From NCBI RefSeq assembly GCF_026410405.1, contig NZ_JAPMLN010000007.1, positions 1 to 64,000 of the forward strand: DNA of 64,000 bases. The letters run 5' to 3'. Positions 43,369 through 52,743 of the stretch are shown piece after piece. The stretch is from Marinicella gelatinilytica. Its GTDB lineage: Bacteria; Pseudomonadota; Gammaproteobacteria; Xanthomonadales; Marinicellaceae. The notes under the pieces were generated by a model. That model was not told the origin of the DNA. It did not search any database and saw nothing but the letters and a program-made list of their open reading frames with translations. The number at the start of each line of letters is the position of its first letter. Within the stretch, counting starts at the first letter, position 1. The position numbers and the translations under genes are program-made.

Positions 43369-44752
43369 AATTGTCATTTCTTAGCTTTTGACTGGTTTTG
43401 ACAAACACGGTTTTCTGGTTAATGAATTCTTTGATGCCGGCCCGGGATAATTCGCGACCGTAACCGGACAGACCGGTGCCACCAAAAGGCAGTCGCGGAT
43501 CTGATTTGACCAGTTCGTTAATAAACACCGCGCCATCGGGGAAGCGATGAAGTTGTTTTAAAATGGCTTCGGGGTTTCGGGTACAAATAGTCACACCCAA
43601 ACCAAAATGATTGGCGGCAGCAACGTTGAGGGCATGTTCATCATCGTTGGCTTTAAATATGGGTGCCACTGGGCCAAAAGTTTCTTCCTGCATCAATGGC
43701 ATATTAACCGTGACATCGGTGACAATGGTGGGCTCAAAACGGGTTTTGGATTGTTCGCCACCGGTAAGAATTTTAGCACCTTGTTGTACCGATCGCTGAA
43801 GCTGATCGGCCAATTCTTCGGCTAAATCAGCCCGCGCCATGGGGCCGAGGGTGGTGTTTTTGTCCATGGGATCACCGTAAGTTAATTCTTTTACCTTATC
43901 TTGAAAACGCCTTAAAAATTCATCATAAACCGAGGCTTCAACAATAAATCGTTTGGCGGCAATGCAGCTTTGGCCGGTGTTTTGAAAGCGGGCGGTGACT
44001 GCGGTGTCTAAAATACTGTCTAAATTAGCATCTGCCAGCACCACAAAGGCATTGGAGCCACCTAATTCTAGTACAGTCTTTTTAAGGGATTGACCTGCCT
44101 GGGCGGCAATTTTTCGTCCGGCGGCTTCGCTTCCCGTAACTGTCACAGCTTTTAATTTGGGTTGTTGAATCAATTCTGCAGTTTGCTCATGATCGATAAT
44201 TAAGGTTTGAAAACAGCCTTTATCAAAGCCGGCCTGCTGAATCAATTCAGCAATTTTAAGGCCACAACCGGTAACATTCGATGCGTGCTTCAGTAAGCCG
44301 ACATTGCCGGCCATCAATGCCGGTGCGGCAAATCGAAACACTTGCCAAAAAGGATAATTCCATGGCATGACAGCCAATACAGCACCAATCGGCTCATGGC
44401 GAATAAAGCTGACATGGGCATCGGTGCTAATGATACGGTCTTTTAAAAAGTCTTCAGCATGTTCAGCGTAGTAGTCACAGACCCAGGCACATTTCTCTAT
44501 TTCTTTAATGGCCTCTTTAATGGGTTTGCCCATTTCCAAGGTAATCAATTCTGCCAGTGATTGTTTTTGTTTTTTCAACAATCCGGAGAGCTTGTGCATT
44601 AAATCAGCACGTGCGTCAAAGTCGCTGTGGCGCCAGCGGTTAAAGCTGTCATCGGCGCGCTGTAATGCGGACATCATCTCCTCACGACTCAGTAAAGTGT
44701 AATTTTCAAGGGTTGTGTGGTTGTATGGGTTTTTTGTGGTTATATGACTCAT
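43358..44752 (-). CDS. NAD(P)-dependent aldehyde dehydrogenase (succinate-semialdehyde type)
   Basis: The product is 464 residues from ATG 44752 (a GTG at 44779 is an alternative). It has LELGGSNAFVV with the general-base glutamate and NTGQSCIAAKRF with the catalytic cysteine, as well as EETFGPVAPI. The short, N-terminally compact form matches the Sad/YneI branch, which oxidises succinate semialdehyde, but related enzymes take other aldehydes. It stands alone, divergent from the exonuclease/GIY-YIG gene. Confidence 0.93.
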   Translation of the reverse strand: MSHITTKNPYNHTTLENYTLLSREEMMSALQRADDSFNRWRHSDFDARADLMHKLSGLLKKQKQSLAELITLEMGKPIKEAIKEIEKCAWVCDYYAEHAEDFLKDRIISTDAHVSFIRHEPIGAVLAVMPWNYPFWQVFRFAAPALMAGNVGLLKHASNVTGCGLKIAELIQQAGFDKGCFQTLIIDHEQTAELIQQPKLKAVTVTGSEAAGRKIAAQAGQSLKKTVLELGGSNAFVVLADANLDSILDTAVTARFQNTGQSCIAAKRFIVEASVYDEFLRRFQDKVKELTYGDPMDKNTTLGPMARADLAEELADQLQRSVQQGAKILTGGEQSKTRFEPTIVTDVTVNMPLMQEETFGPVAPIFKANDDEHALNVAAANHFGLGVTICTRNPEAILKQLHRFPDGAVFINELVKSDPRLPFGGTGLSGYGRELSRAGIKEFINQKTVFVKTSQKLRNDNFMV

Positions 44753-44891
44753 GGTTATTATGTTTTTGTGAATCACCACTTATGGTACCGCATTGACCCT
44801 TAAATGCAGGTTAAAATTTCAGGGCATTTTTTTGACCTTTTCTTGATGTTTTTTATTGTAGAATTTAGGCCTTTGTAGGTATTTTATTTAT

Positions 44892-46448
44892 ATGTCTCAA
44901 TCATCCTGGCTGACTGCTGATAACCAAACGACCCTGTCACCGGGTTTTCCGGAGAGAATGGTTATATTGGATGTTGAAACCACCGGTGGTAAAGCGGGAT
45001 ATCATCGAATCATCGAAATCGGATTGTGGGTGGTTGAGCAGGGTCAGTTGGTGGATAGTTGGCAGACTTTTATTAATCCGGAACGCAGTTTACCACTGAA
45101 AATCACAGAACTGACCGGGATTACGCGTCATGATTTAATTGATGCGCCGACTTTTGCAGATGTTGCGGATGAATTGTGGCAGTGGTTACAAGATCGGGTG
45201 TTGGTGGCCCATTATGCCCGTTTTGATTATGGCTTTTTGAAAAATGAGTTTAGGCGAATTGGTCGTGATTTTCGCAGTAAACCGTTGTGCTCGGTGAAAT
45301 TGAGTCGTCGCTTATTTCCTGAATGCAAACGCCATGGTTTGGATTACATTATTAAACGTTTTGATTTAACCATCGAAAACCGTCATCGGGCCTTGGATGA
45401 TGCTTTGATGATTTATCGGTTTTTTGTGCAAATCAGTTTATTGCATGATAAAAATACAGTGAAGCAAGCATGCCGTGACCTTATTCAAGCCACGACACTG
45501 CCTATTCAGTTACCACCGGAGCAAGTGGCTGATATACCGAGTGCACCGGGTGTTTATTATTTTTATGATAACAAAGATCGGTTGTTGTATATCGGCAAAA
45601 GCGTTAACCTAAAAAATCGGGTGTTAAATCATTTTTCTCAAGACCACAGTCAACGAAAAGATTTTAAATTACATAATCAAATTGCCCACATTGATTATCA
45701 GCGAACGCCCAGTGACTTAGGTGCTTGTTTATTAGAAAACCAAGAAATAAAAAAACATTTGCCGGTTCATAATATTCGTTTACGGCGGGTCAAGCGAATG
45801 TTTCAAATTTGCCTACAAGATGATGAGAAAAAATATGGCAAGATTCATATTAAACCGGTTGCTGGAGATCAATTACCCGATAATGACAATCATCAATTCG
45901 GTTTATTCAGAACGGTGCGTCATGCCAGTGAATATTTAAGGCAAATGGCCGATAAGCATCAGCTATGTCACCGTGTTCTTGGTTTTGAAAGCAGCACACG
46001 CGGACGTCAAACCCCATGTTTTCGTTTTCAACTGAAACGCTGTGCCGGTGCCTGTTGTGGCCGGGAATCTATTCAACAACATAACCAGCGGTTGCAAAAA
46101 GCGTTAACTGATACCCAAATAAGAGACTGGCCCTGGTCATCGGCGGTGCTCATAATAGAACAAGACCCGCAGGATTCGGATATGACTTGGTTACATTTGA
46201 TTGATCGCTGGATATATGTGGCAGCGTTAACCGCTGTCGATGAAGTGACAGATTACGGTTATTTCTTGGAAGCTCAATATGTTAATGGTGTGGGTCCTGT
46301 TGCGGCAAGCAATCCCATCCAATCCGATGGCTTTAATCTCGATGTTTATCATATTCTCACCCGATTTTTAGGGTCCTCATATCCGCAAAAACTCCATGGA
46401 AGCTTACACATTGTGCCACTAAATTTTATACACACCAAGCAGGATTAG
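44892..46448 (+). CDS. DEDDh exonuclease - GIY-YIG endonuclease fusion (UvrC/Cho-like)
   Basis: The 518-residue product has an epsilon-type 3'-5' exonuclease domain (about residues 22-185) with DVETTGG, HYARFDYGF and NRHRALDDA supplying the DEDDh residues, then a GIY-YIG nuclease domain (about 215-310) with APGVYYFYDNKDRLLYIGKS and the Glu in LGACLLENQEIKK. A Cys-containing module (ACCGRES) follows. Such fusions occur in many Proteobacteria and are related to UvrC/Cho nucleotide-excision endonucleases; they may act as a back-up DNA repair enzyme. The catalytic residues of both domains appear intact. Confidence 0.92.
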   Translation: MSQSSWLTADNQTTLSPGFPERMVILDVETTGGKAGYHRIIEIGLWVVEQGQLVDSWQTFINPERSLPLKITELTGITRHDLIDAPTFADVADELWQWLQDRVLVAHYARFDYGFLKNEFRRIGRDFRSKPLCSVKLSRRLFPECKRHGLDYIIKRFDLTIENRHRALDDALMIYRFFVQISLLHDKNTVKQACRDLIQATTLPIQLPPEQVADIPSAPGVYYFYDNKDRLLYIGKSVNLKNRVLNHFSQDHSQRKDFKLHNQIAHIDYQRTPSDLGACLLENQEIKKHLPVHNIRLRRVKRMFQICLQDDEKKYGKIHIKPVAGDQLPDNDNHQFGLFRTVRHASEYLRQMADKHQLCHRVLGFESSTRGRQTPCFRFQLKRCAGACCGRESIQQHNQRLQKALTDTQIRDWPWSSAVLIIEQDPQDSDMTWLHLIDRWIYVAALTAVDEVTDYGYFLEAQYVNGVGPVAASNPIQSDGFNLDVYHILTRFLGSSYPQKLHGSLHIVPLNFIHTKQD

Positions 46449-46532
46449 CCATAATACCCCAGCCCGTATTAATTCTTTAAATAAAGTGTAGGTCAATGGC
46501 ATAATGAACAGCATAATTAATATGGGATTCTT

Positions 46533-48809
46533 ATGTCTGAAATTTTTTCCAGCCAATCCACCGATTCCTTTCGTGAATTACTGACTTTAGGCCGATGTAA
46601 CCTTTTGGTATCCACTTATCAAGCCGGCCAATTAGTAATGATTCGGCCCCAAGGCCAGGGTATTAACACCCACTTTATGGCTTTTGATCGGCCTATGGGT
46701 ATAGCTAAGCGTGACAATGAATTTGCTGTGGGTGGTGCCGCCTCCATTACCACCTTCCGTAATTTAGCTGCCGTGGGTCCCAAAGTGGGACAGGGTGATC
46801 AAGTCGATGCCTGTTATTTACCACGTAAAAATCATGTCACAGGCGCCATAGATATTCACGAAATGGGTTACGACAAGTATGATAAGTTGTGGTTTATTAA
46901 TACCAAAATGTCTTGCTTGGCAACCTTGGATAATGACCACAGTTTTAAACCTGAATGGCGACCGCCGTTTATTTCAGCCTATGATTTAACCGATCGCTGT
47001 CACTTAAATGGTTTGGGTTTTCGTGATGGTATTCCGCGCTATGTCAGTATGCTGGGGGCATCCGATGAACCCGGTGGTTGGCGGAAAAATAAAATTTCCG
47101 GTGGCCAGATTATGGATATCATCACCGATGACGTGCTGGTCGATGGGTTGTGTATGCCCCATTCACCCCGATGGTATAAAAATGCCTTGTGGTTTTTATC
47201 ATCCGGTTCCGGGCAGTTAATGCGCATGGAAAAAGGCAAAGCGCCGGAAGTGGTGGCTGAATTACCCGGCTTTACCAGAGGTCTCGACTTTATTGAGCGT
47301 TATGCCATTATTGGTTTGTCACAAATTCGCGAAAGCTCGACCTTTGCCGGTTTACCGTTAACCAAGCGTGTAGAGGAACGACAAAGTGGTGTCTGGGTGG
47401 TGGATACACAATCGGGTCAAATCGTGGCATTTTTAGTGTTTACAGGTAATGTGCAAGAGGTCTTTGAGATTAAAGTGTTGCCACATCAGTTTGCCGCGAT
47501 TGAAGATGGCCAAAGCCCGTTTTTGGCGAATTCTTATGAGTTACCGGACAAAGTGCTCAAAAACCTGGCACCGGTCGATCCGGTTCAAGCCCCGTTAGAA
47601 GCGGCTTCTCGGGCGCATGTAAACGGCGATTTAGAGAACGCGTTAAACTTATACCGAGAGGTACTAAAACAGCACCCCAATCACCAAGTCACCAATCAGC
47701 AATACGGTGTTTGTTTACTGGATGCCAAAAAGTGGCATGAGGCCATTGAGCAATTAGAAAAGCTTCTGCGACAGCATCCCGATAATGCCGAAGCCATGAA
47801 TTCATTGGGTTATGCTTATCAAGAATTGGGGGAAGATGATCAAGCGATGCAATATTTTGATCAGGCCATCGCCACCGATCAACAGTTTGCCTTAGCCCAT
47901 TACAACCGCGGTAAATTACTCCTGAAACAAAGAAATTATACGGTAGGTTGGCCGGAATATGAATGGCGGTGGCAGACCCCGCAGTTCGTGCCTTTTAAAT
48001 CCGATAAGCCGCAATGGCAAGGTGAAGACATCAGCGATAAAACCATTTTAGTGCATTCAGAACAAGGTAATGGTGATCACATTATGTTCTGGCGCTTTTT
48101 GCCGTTACTGGCCGAGCGTTGTAAAGAGATAATTTATTTTGGACCGGAAAACCTGGCTCCCTTGGTGGCTGAGATTCCCGGTGTGGGTCAAAGCCGTATC
48201 CCCGGCGCTTTGGATAAAGATTTATTTGATGTCTATTGTCCACTCATGAGTTTACCGCAGTATTTAGGTATTACTTTGGAGAATTTGCCGGCACCGGAAC
48301 GTTATATTGAGATCCCGAAACAGGCGGTGGTCAGTGAACTCAAAGGTCAGCGTAAAATTGGTTTGGCTTGGTCTGGAGCAGCCTCCCATGTTAACGAGTC
48401 AAATCGAGCCATACCATTGGCAGATTTGCTGGCCTTAACAGAAGACATAGATGCCCAGTTTTATTCCTTACAAATGCCGTTAAGTAATGATGAGCGTGAT
48501 TTACTTAAACAACACAATATCATTGATTTAGAGCCGGAATTGCCCGGCTATGCCCGCACAGCGGCGTTGGTTGATCAGCTGGATCTGGTGATTTCAGTGG
48601 ATACCGCCATCGCCCATCTGGCAGCGGCCTTGGGTAAAAAAACCTGGATTTTACTGTGTAAAAACGCCGATTGGCGCTGGCATGAGTCAGGTGATATCAG
48701 CGAATGGTATCCAACCGCTAAGCTATTGAGACAAGAAAATGCCGGTGACTGGCATGAGCCTCTCAATGTGCTCAAAAAACGCCTAACTGAACTTAAAAAA
48801 GATTTTTGA
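46533..48809 (+). CDS. TIGR03032/DUF4915 - TPR - glycosyltransferase-like fusion
   Basis: The 758-residue product has three parts. Residues about 5-330 match TIGR03032 (DUF4915), a beta-propeller-like domain of unknown function (LVSTYQAGQLVMI, FDRPMGIA, LWFINTKMSCLATL). Residues about 355-480 are three TPR repeats (LYREVLKQHPNHQ, LEKLLRQHPDNAEA, YFDQAIATDQQFALA). Residues about 490-755 resemble the C-terminal half of GT-B glycosyltransferases often fused to TPRs (LVHSEQGNGDHIMF, IGLAWSGAASHVNES, SVDTAIAHLAAALGKKTW). Neither signal peptide nor membrane helix is visible. TIGR03032 proteins are often near capsule or exopolysaccharide genes, but no such locus is adjacent here. The fusion suggests a protein or surface-sugar modifying role. 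Confidence 0.85.
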   Translation: MSEIFSSQSTDSFRELLTLGRCNLLVSTYQAGQLVMIRPQGQGINTHFMAFDRPMGIAKRDNEFAVGGAASITTFRNLAAVGPKVGQGDQVDACYLPRKNHVTGAIDIHEMGYDKYDKLWFINTKMSCLATLDNDHSFKPEWRPPFISAYDLTDRCHLNGLGFRDGIPRYVSMLGASDEPGGWRKNKISGGQIMDIITDDVLVDGLCMPHSPRWYKNALWFLSSGSGQLMRMEKGKAPEVVAELPGFTRGLDFIERYAIIGLSQIRESSTFAGLPLTKRVEERQSGVWVVDTQSGQIVAFLVFTGNVQEVFEIKVLPHQFAAIEDGQSPFLANSYELPDKVLKNLAPVDPVQAPLEAASRAHVNGDLENALNLYREVLKQHPNHQVTNQQYGVCLLDAKKWHEAIEQLEKLLRQHPDNAEAMNSLGYAYQELGEDDQAMQYFDQAIATDQQFALAHYNRGKLLLKQRNYTVGWPEYEWRWQTPQFVPFKSDKPQWQGEDISDKTILVHSEQGNGDHIMFWRFLPLLAERCKEIIYFGPENLAPLVAEIPGVGQSRIPGALDKDLFDVYCPLMSLPQYLGITLENLPAPERYIEIPKQAVVSELKGQRKIGLAWSGAASHVNESNRAIPLADLLALTEDIDAQFYSLQMPLSNDERDLLKQHNIIDLEPELPGYARTAALVDQLDLVISVDTAIAHLAAALGKKTWILLCKNADWRWHESGDISEWYPTAKLLRQENAGDWHEPLNVLKKRLTELKKDF

Positions 48810-48968
48810 ATTTAAAAGCATCGGAAATATATTTTTTCATTGTTTTCACTTCGTAACACAGTTGTCCTTAAACGACATGTGATGTCCTGCAGTTGTCCTG
48901 ATAAATGGTCTTCGCTATTTCATAATGATGGTTGAGATTATTTCATTTGTTTAAAAAAGAGGTACAAC

Positions 48969-49259
48969 ATGGCAAACAACCGCTCAACAAATCACTGTAT
49001 TAAACAAACAGCGTTGGTTACGGCTTTGCTGTTGGAATTAACGGGTCTCCAGGCAGCCACCATTAACGTTGATGGTACCACCTGTACATTTGCAGATGCG
49101 GTGGTGGCAGCCAATAATAATGTCGCCACCGGCGGATGTTCTGCGGGATCGGGTGATAATACCATTGAGCTGACTTCACCGGTGATTAATGTCTCTGCTC
49201 AAGCAACCATTAAATCAAACATAACAATCAACGGCAATGGCAACAATGGTTTTGAATGA
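48969..49259 (+). pseudogene. Truncated CSLREA-like exported protein
   Basis: The 96-residue product has a signal peptide (ending near LQAA) and the opening of a CSLREA-type domain: ATINVDGTTCTFADAVVAANN, then ATGGCSAGSGDNTIELTS. In the family this opening is followed by a parallel beta-helix of several hundred residues and a C-terminal anchor, but here a TGA ends the frame at 49259 and the next gene begins 7 nt later on the other strand. No downstream frame with the missing part was seen. The gene therefore looks truncated, although a short functional product cannot be excluded. Confidence 0.7.
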
Positions 49260-49265
49260 AATTAA

Positions 49266-49724
49266 TCATCCCTTGACTTGATTGAGAATCACATAGCTGG
49301 CAGACATGTTGGTGCAGATTTGCTTGCGTTGGTTTATGACCTGCGCGTCTGCCGTTATTTTGGGCTGCTGTCGGTTGTTTATGGCAGCGATTATATCGGG
49401 CCAATGAACCTGACCCTGTGCGCTGATTATTAGGTCGTCATTTTGCGCTTTGTGCCAACGGGTTTGGGCGTTGGCAATCACCACATCGTTGTTAAAACCT
49501 CTTTGTTCTAAATTAAATTTAATTAGTGACCAACCGCAGACAGTCATAAGCGCACTGCTGCTGCCACCGAAGATGGTTTGTTTGTCATTGAGGTTGGGGG
49601 TAGTGGGTGCTTTAGCGGTAAGTTTGTTTTCTGAGCAACTGATTAACTGCAGTTGCATAAAGCGAACCAGTGGAATGTTTTGGTGCAGAAAATTATTAAA
49701 AGCCGCTACGTTGCGGTCGGACAT
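49266..49724 (-). CDS. Thioesterase-domain protein (YiiD C-terminal type)
   Basis: The 152-residue product matches the hotdog-fold domain of YiiD: KAPTTPNLNDKQTIFGGS and ALMTVCGWSLIKFNLE. The family hydrolyses acyl thioesters, substrate unknown. E. coli YiiD also carries an acetyltransferase domain, which is absent here. It is 2 nt downstream of a small exported protein gene on the same strand. Confidence 0.82.
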   Translation of the reverse strand: MSDRNVAAFNNFLHQNIPLVRFMQLQLISCSENKLTAKAPTTPNLNDKQTIFGGSSSALMTVCGWSLIKFNLEQRGFNNDVVIANAQTRWHKAQNDDLIISAQGQVHWPDIIAAINNRQQPKITADAQVINQRKQICTNMSASYVILNQVKG

Positions 49725-49726
49725 GG

Positions 49727-49993
49727 TTATTGATTATCTCTGAGGCCTGAGGGAAGCAGCAAATCAAACATGCCACCTAAGCGTGAGCGCTTAGATTTGG
49801 TGGCGGATTCTTTTTTGGCGTTAGCCGAGGACTGTTTATTAACGGATTTTTTCTCTTGGGTATCGTCAGCGCTGATGGAACTGCTAACAGGTAGCCATTG
49901 ATTGCTTTGTTCAGGCTCGTTTATAACTTCACCGGCAGCGGCGAAGGCCGACCACATCAGTGCCAGTAAAAATATGATAAATCGAGTTGTCAT
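49727..49993 (-). CDS. Small exported protein, unknown
   Basis: The 88-residue product has a signal peptide (MTTRFIIFLLALMWSAFAAA) and a polar Ser/Lys/Asn-rich remainder without recognised motifs. It ends 2 nt before the thioesterase gene, suggesting cotranscription. It may be fast-evolving; coding status is supported by position and signal peptide only. Confidence 0.55.
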   Translation of the reverse strand: MTTRFIIFLLALMWSAFAAAGEVINEPEQSNQWLPVSSSISADDTQEKKSVNKQSSANAKKESATKSKRSRLGGMFDLLLPSGLRDNQ

Positions 49994-50102
49994 GGTGTTT
50001 ACCGAGGAACAAATTACTAATCGTGGTCATTTTTCTATAAAATAGCTGAAATTGCAAACAATCTGATCAGTTTTTTCATGATTTTCGGAGTCCATAGGCA
50101 TT

Positions 50103-51149
50103 ATGCCAACAGTTAAGCCTGAAAACAGACCATCAAAAATCCGCAACCATAAGTGGCTTATGGATTTGTCACAGCCTTTAGCGGTTTTTACGGTGGTGGT
50201 GATCACCCAAATGGTGGTGCTGGTTTACTCACTGAGTTTTCTCAATTTGAGTTTTAGTTATCTCAATCAACTGGCGGTGTTAAGTTTTGTGGCACAATTA
50301 TTAGCAATAAGCTTGGTTCTGTTATTGGTATTATTCCGAGAGCGACTCAATCAATTACCAGCGATGTCCGGTGTGGTACTGGTTTTAATACTGACCATTG
50401 TCGTTACCACTTTTTTCACGGCGTTTTTGTTGTGGGTTGATCGGGTTTTAATGTTCCACTATGTGACTGATGGCTTGCTGACCATTGTTAAGGTGGTGGT
50501 GGCCACTGTTTTGACCATGGTGTTATTACTGCGTTATTTTTATGTTCAAAACCAATGGCAACAACAAATTAAAGCGTTGGCGGAGGCGCAAATGAGTGCT
50601 TTTCAAGCTCGCATTAAGCCCCATTTTCTATATAATTCTTTGAATTCAATTGCAGGTTTAATTGCCATTGATCCGCCGGCGGCGGAGCAAGCGGTGATGG
50701 ATTTATCCGGTTTATTTAGAAAAGCGTTTACGCAAAGAAGTCAGAATATGACCAGCTTAGAAAAAGAGTTGGCATGGGTGAATCAATATTTAGCCATAGA
50801 AAGGTTGCGTTTGGCAGAACGTTTACAGTATCAGCAGCAAGTGGATGGACGTTTATTAAAGCAATCAATACCTTTGTTGACCATTCAGCCGTTAATTGAA
50901 AATGCGGTTATTCATGGTATTGCCCATTTAGCGGAAGGTGGTTGTATCAATTTGGACATTACAAAACAGAATGATTCAATGCGGATATCGGTTCGCAATC
51001 CGTTTACACCTGATCGGGTCAAAAGTGGCAGTGGCACCGCATTGGCCAACATTAAAGCCCGATTAGCTCTGCATTATGGCAATCAAGCGAGTTTAACAAC
51101 CGACCACAATGACGGTTGTTTTCAGGTTCTGGTGATGATACCGTTATGA
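50103..51149 (+). CDS. algZ: Membrane histidine kinase, AlgZ/FimS (LytS) type
   Basis: The 348-residue product has four membrane helices in residues 20-146 and a His_kinase domain of the LytS/AlgZ class with the phospho-acceptor in IKPHFLYNSLNSI (His174) and the N box LIENAVIHGI. Such kinases pair with LytTR-type response regulators; here the next gene (ATGA overlap) encodes one. In Pseudomonas the same pair lies upstream of hemC, as here, and controls surface functions. The signal is unknown. Confidence 0.88.
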   Translation: MPTVKPENRPSKIRNHKWLMDLSQPLAVFTVVVITQMVVLVYSLSFLNLSFSYLNQLAVLSFVAQLLAISLVLLLVLFRERLNQLPAMSGVVLVLILTIVVTTFFTAFLLWVDRVLMFHYVTDGLLTIVKVVVATVLTMVLLLRYFYVQNQWQQQIKALAEAQMSAFQARIKPHFLYNSLNSIAGLIAIDPPAAEQAVMDLSGLFRKAFTQRSQNMTSLEKELAWVNQYLAIERLRLAERLQYQQQVDGRLLKQSIPLLTIQPLIENAVIHGIAHLAEGGCINLDITKQNDSMRISVRNPFTPDRVKSGSGTALANIKARLALHYGNQASLTTDHNDGCFQVLVMIPL

Positions 51150-51817
51150 ACATTCTAATTGTAGATGATGAACCTTTGGCACGGCGAAGATTGGCGGGCT
51201 TGTTAGCGCATTTGGGTTCACACGAAATAATAACCGCTAATAATGGCGAGCAGGCGTTGTCTTTGGTCGCGGAGCAACACCCTGACGTGGTTTTTCTGGA
51301 TATTGAAATGCCGGTAATGGATGGTATGGAAGCGGCTCAAATTATCAGCCGAGATTTTCCACAAACAGCCATCATTTTTTTAACCGCTCATGAGCAATTT
51401 GCGTTACCGGCTTTTGATGTTAAGGCTGTGGATTATTTATTAAAACCGGTTGCCAGTGACCGTTTGCAAGAAGCGTTGCAACGGGTTGAAGTCAGTGAAC
51501 AGGCTTATCTCAGTGTTAAACAGGGTGGTCGACTGTTACGGGTACCGGTGGACAATATAATTTGTTTACAGGCAGAAGATAAGTATGTCACAGCCTATTT
51601 AAGTGATCGCCATTATTTATTGGATCAAAGTTTGATTGAAATAGCGAATTGTTATCGACAATTCATTAGAATACACCGCAGCTGGCTGGTGAATATTCAT
51701 TATTTACGAGGTGTAGACATGGATAACAATCATTCTGCCGTAGCGTTATTAAAACACATTGATATTAGGCCGCCGATTAGTCGACGACAACTTACAGAAG
51801 TAAAAAAACATATATAG
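51146..51817 (+). CDS. algR: LytTR-type response regulator, AlgR-like
   Basis: The 223-residue product from ATG 51146 has a receiver domain (LIVDDEPLARRRL, phospho-acceptor Asp52 in FLDIEMPVMDG, Lys in DYLLKPV) and a C-terminal LytTR DNA-binding domain (around IICLQAEDKYVTAYLS and FIRIHRSWLVNI). It overlaps the kinase gene by 4 nt and is followed by hemC after 2 nt. The arrangement equals the algZ-algR-hemC order of pseudomonads. A frame extending upstream to 51116 is inside the kinase gene and is not used. Confidence 0.92.
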   Translation: MNILIVDDEPLARRRLAGLLAHLGSHEIITANNGEQALSLVAEQHPDVVFLDIEMPVMDGMEAAQIISRDFPQTAIIFLTAHEQFALPAFDVKAVDYLLKPVASDRLQEALQRVEVSEQAYLSVKQGGRLLRVPVDNIICLQAEDKYVTAYLSDRHYLLDQSLIEIANCYRQFIRIHRSWLVNIHYLRGVDMDNNHSAVALLKHIDIRPPISRRQLTEVKKHI

Positions 51818-51819
51818 TT

Positions 51820-52743
51820 ATGAATAAAAAGACCCTTACATTAGCCACCCGTGATTCGGCATTGGCTTTATGGCAAACCAAGCATGTGGCGGCTGCCATA
51901 GAATCTCAAACTGATTTTCAGACAAAGTTGTTGCCGATGACCACTGAAGGGGATCGCCGTTTGGAAGTGACTTTGAGTAAATTAGGCGGTAAAGGATTGT
52001 TTTTAAAAGAGCTGGAACAGGCCATGTTAGCCGGTGATGCAGATATTGCAGTACATTCAATGAAAGATGTGCCGGCGAAAATGCCTGCTGAGTTTCAGTT
52101 GTGTGCGGTATTTGAGCGGGCGGATCCCAGTGATGCTTTTGTGTCCAATCACTATCGAGATTTAAAGGACTTGCCGGAAGGCGCTGTGGTGGGAACTTCC
52201 AGTTTGCGCAGACAGGCCCAGTTATTGTCTGTGCGACCGGATTTGCAAGTTAAACCGCTGCGTGGCAATGTCAATTCCCGCTTACAGAAACTCGATGACG
52301 GTCAGTATGCCGCCATTGTATTAGCGTCAGCCGGATTAATTCGTTTGGGATTTGAAGATCGCATTGCGTCACGACTAATGGCACCTCAGTGGCTGCCGGC
52401 GGTATCGCAGGGTGCCATTGGTGTGGAGTGTTTAGCCAGTAACACTGAACTCGCTGCGGCGTTGTCGGTGTTAAATCATGCGGACACATGGCTGTGTATT
52501 CGTGCTGAGCGGGCTTTAAATTTAACCCTGGAAGGTTCTTGTTCTGTGGCCATTGGCGCTTATGCGGAAGCTTTGGCCGATCACAGCATACATTTAAAAG
52601 CAGCGGTATTCAGCCCCGATGGTGAACAGGTGTTGACTGCGCAACAACAAGGTTATGATCCTGAGTCCCTGGGGCGGGTGGTGGCTGAAGACCTGTTGTC
52701 ACAAGGCGCAAAAGAAGTTTTGGCATTGAGTGAGCAGGCATGA
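51820..52743 (+). CDS. hemC: Porphobilinogen deaminase (hydroxymethylbilane synthase)
   Basis: The 307-residue product matches HemC: ATRDSALALWQT, GGKGLFLKELEQA, HSMKDVPA with the catalytic Asp, and LEGSCSVAIGAYA with the Cys that carries the dipyrromethane cofactor. It assembles four porphobilinogen units into hydroxymethylbilane in the cytoplasm. It overlaps hemD by 4 nt. Confidence 0.96.
   Translation: MNKKTLTLATRDSALALWQTKHVAAAIESQTDFQTKLLPMTTEGDRRLEVTLSKLGGKGLFLKELEQAMLAGDADIAVHSMKDVPAKMPAEFQLCAVFERADPSDAFVSNHYRDLKDLPEGAVVGTSSLRRQAQLLSVRPDLQVKPLRGNVNSRLQKLDDGQYAAIVLASAGLIRLGFEDRIASRLMAPQWLPAVSQGAIGVECLASNTELAAALSVLNHADTWLCIRAERALNLTLEGSCSVAIGAYAEALADHSIHLKAAVFSPDGEQVLTAQQQGYDPESLGRVVAEDLLSQGAKEVLALSEQA

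Noticed and set aside
48860-48902. GTTGTCCT-like direct repeats
   Set aside because: Three imperfect copies are too few and too short to call an element or operator.
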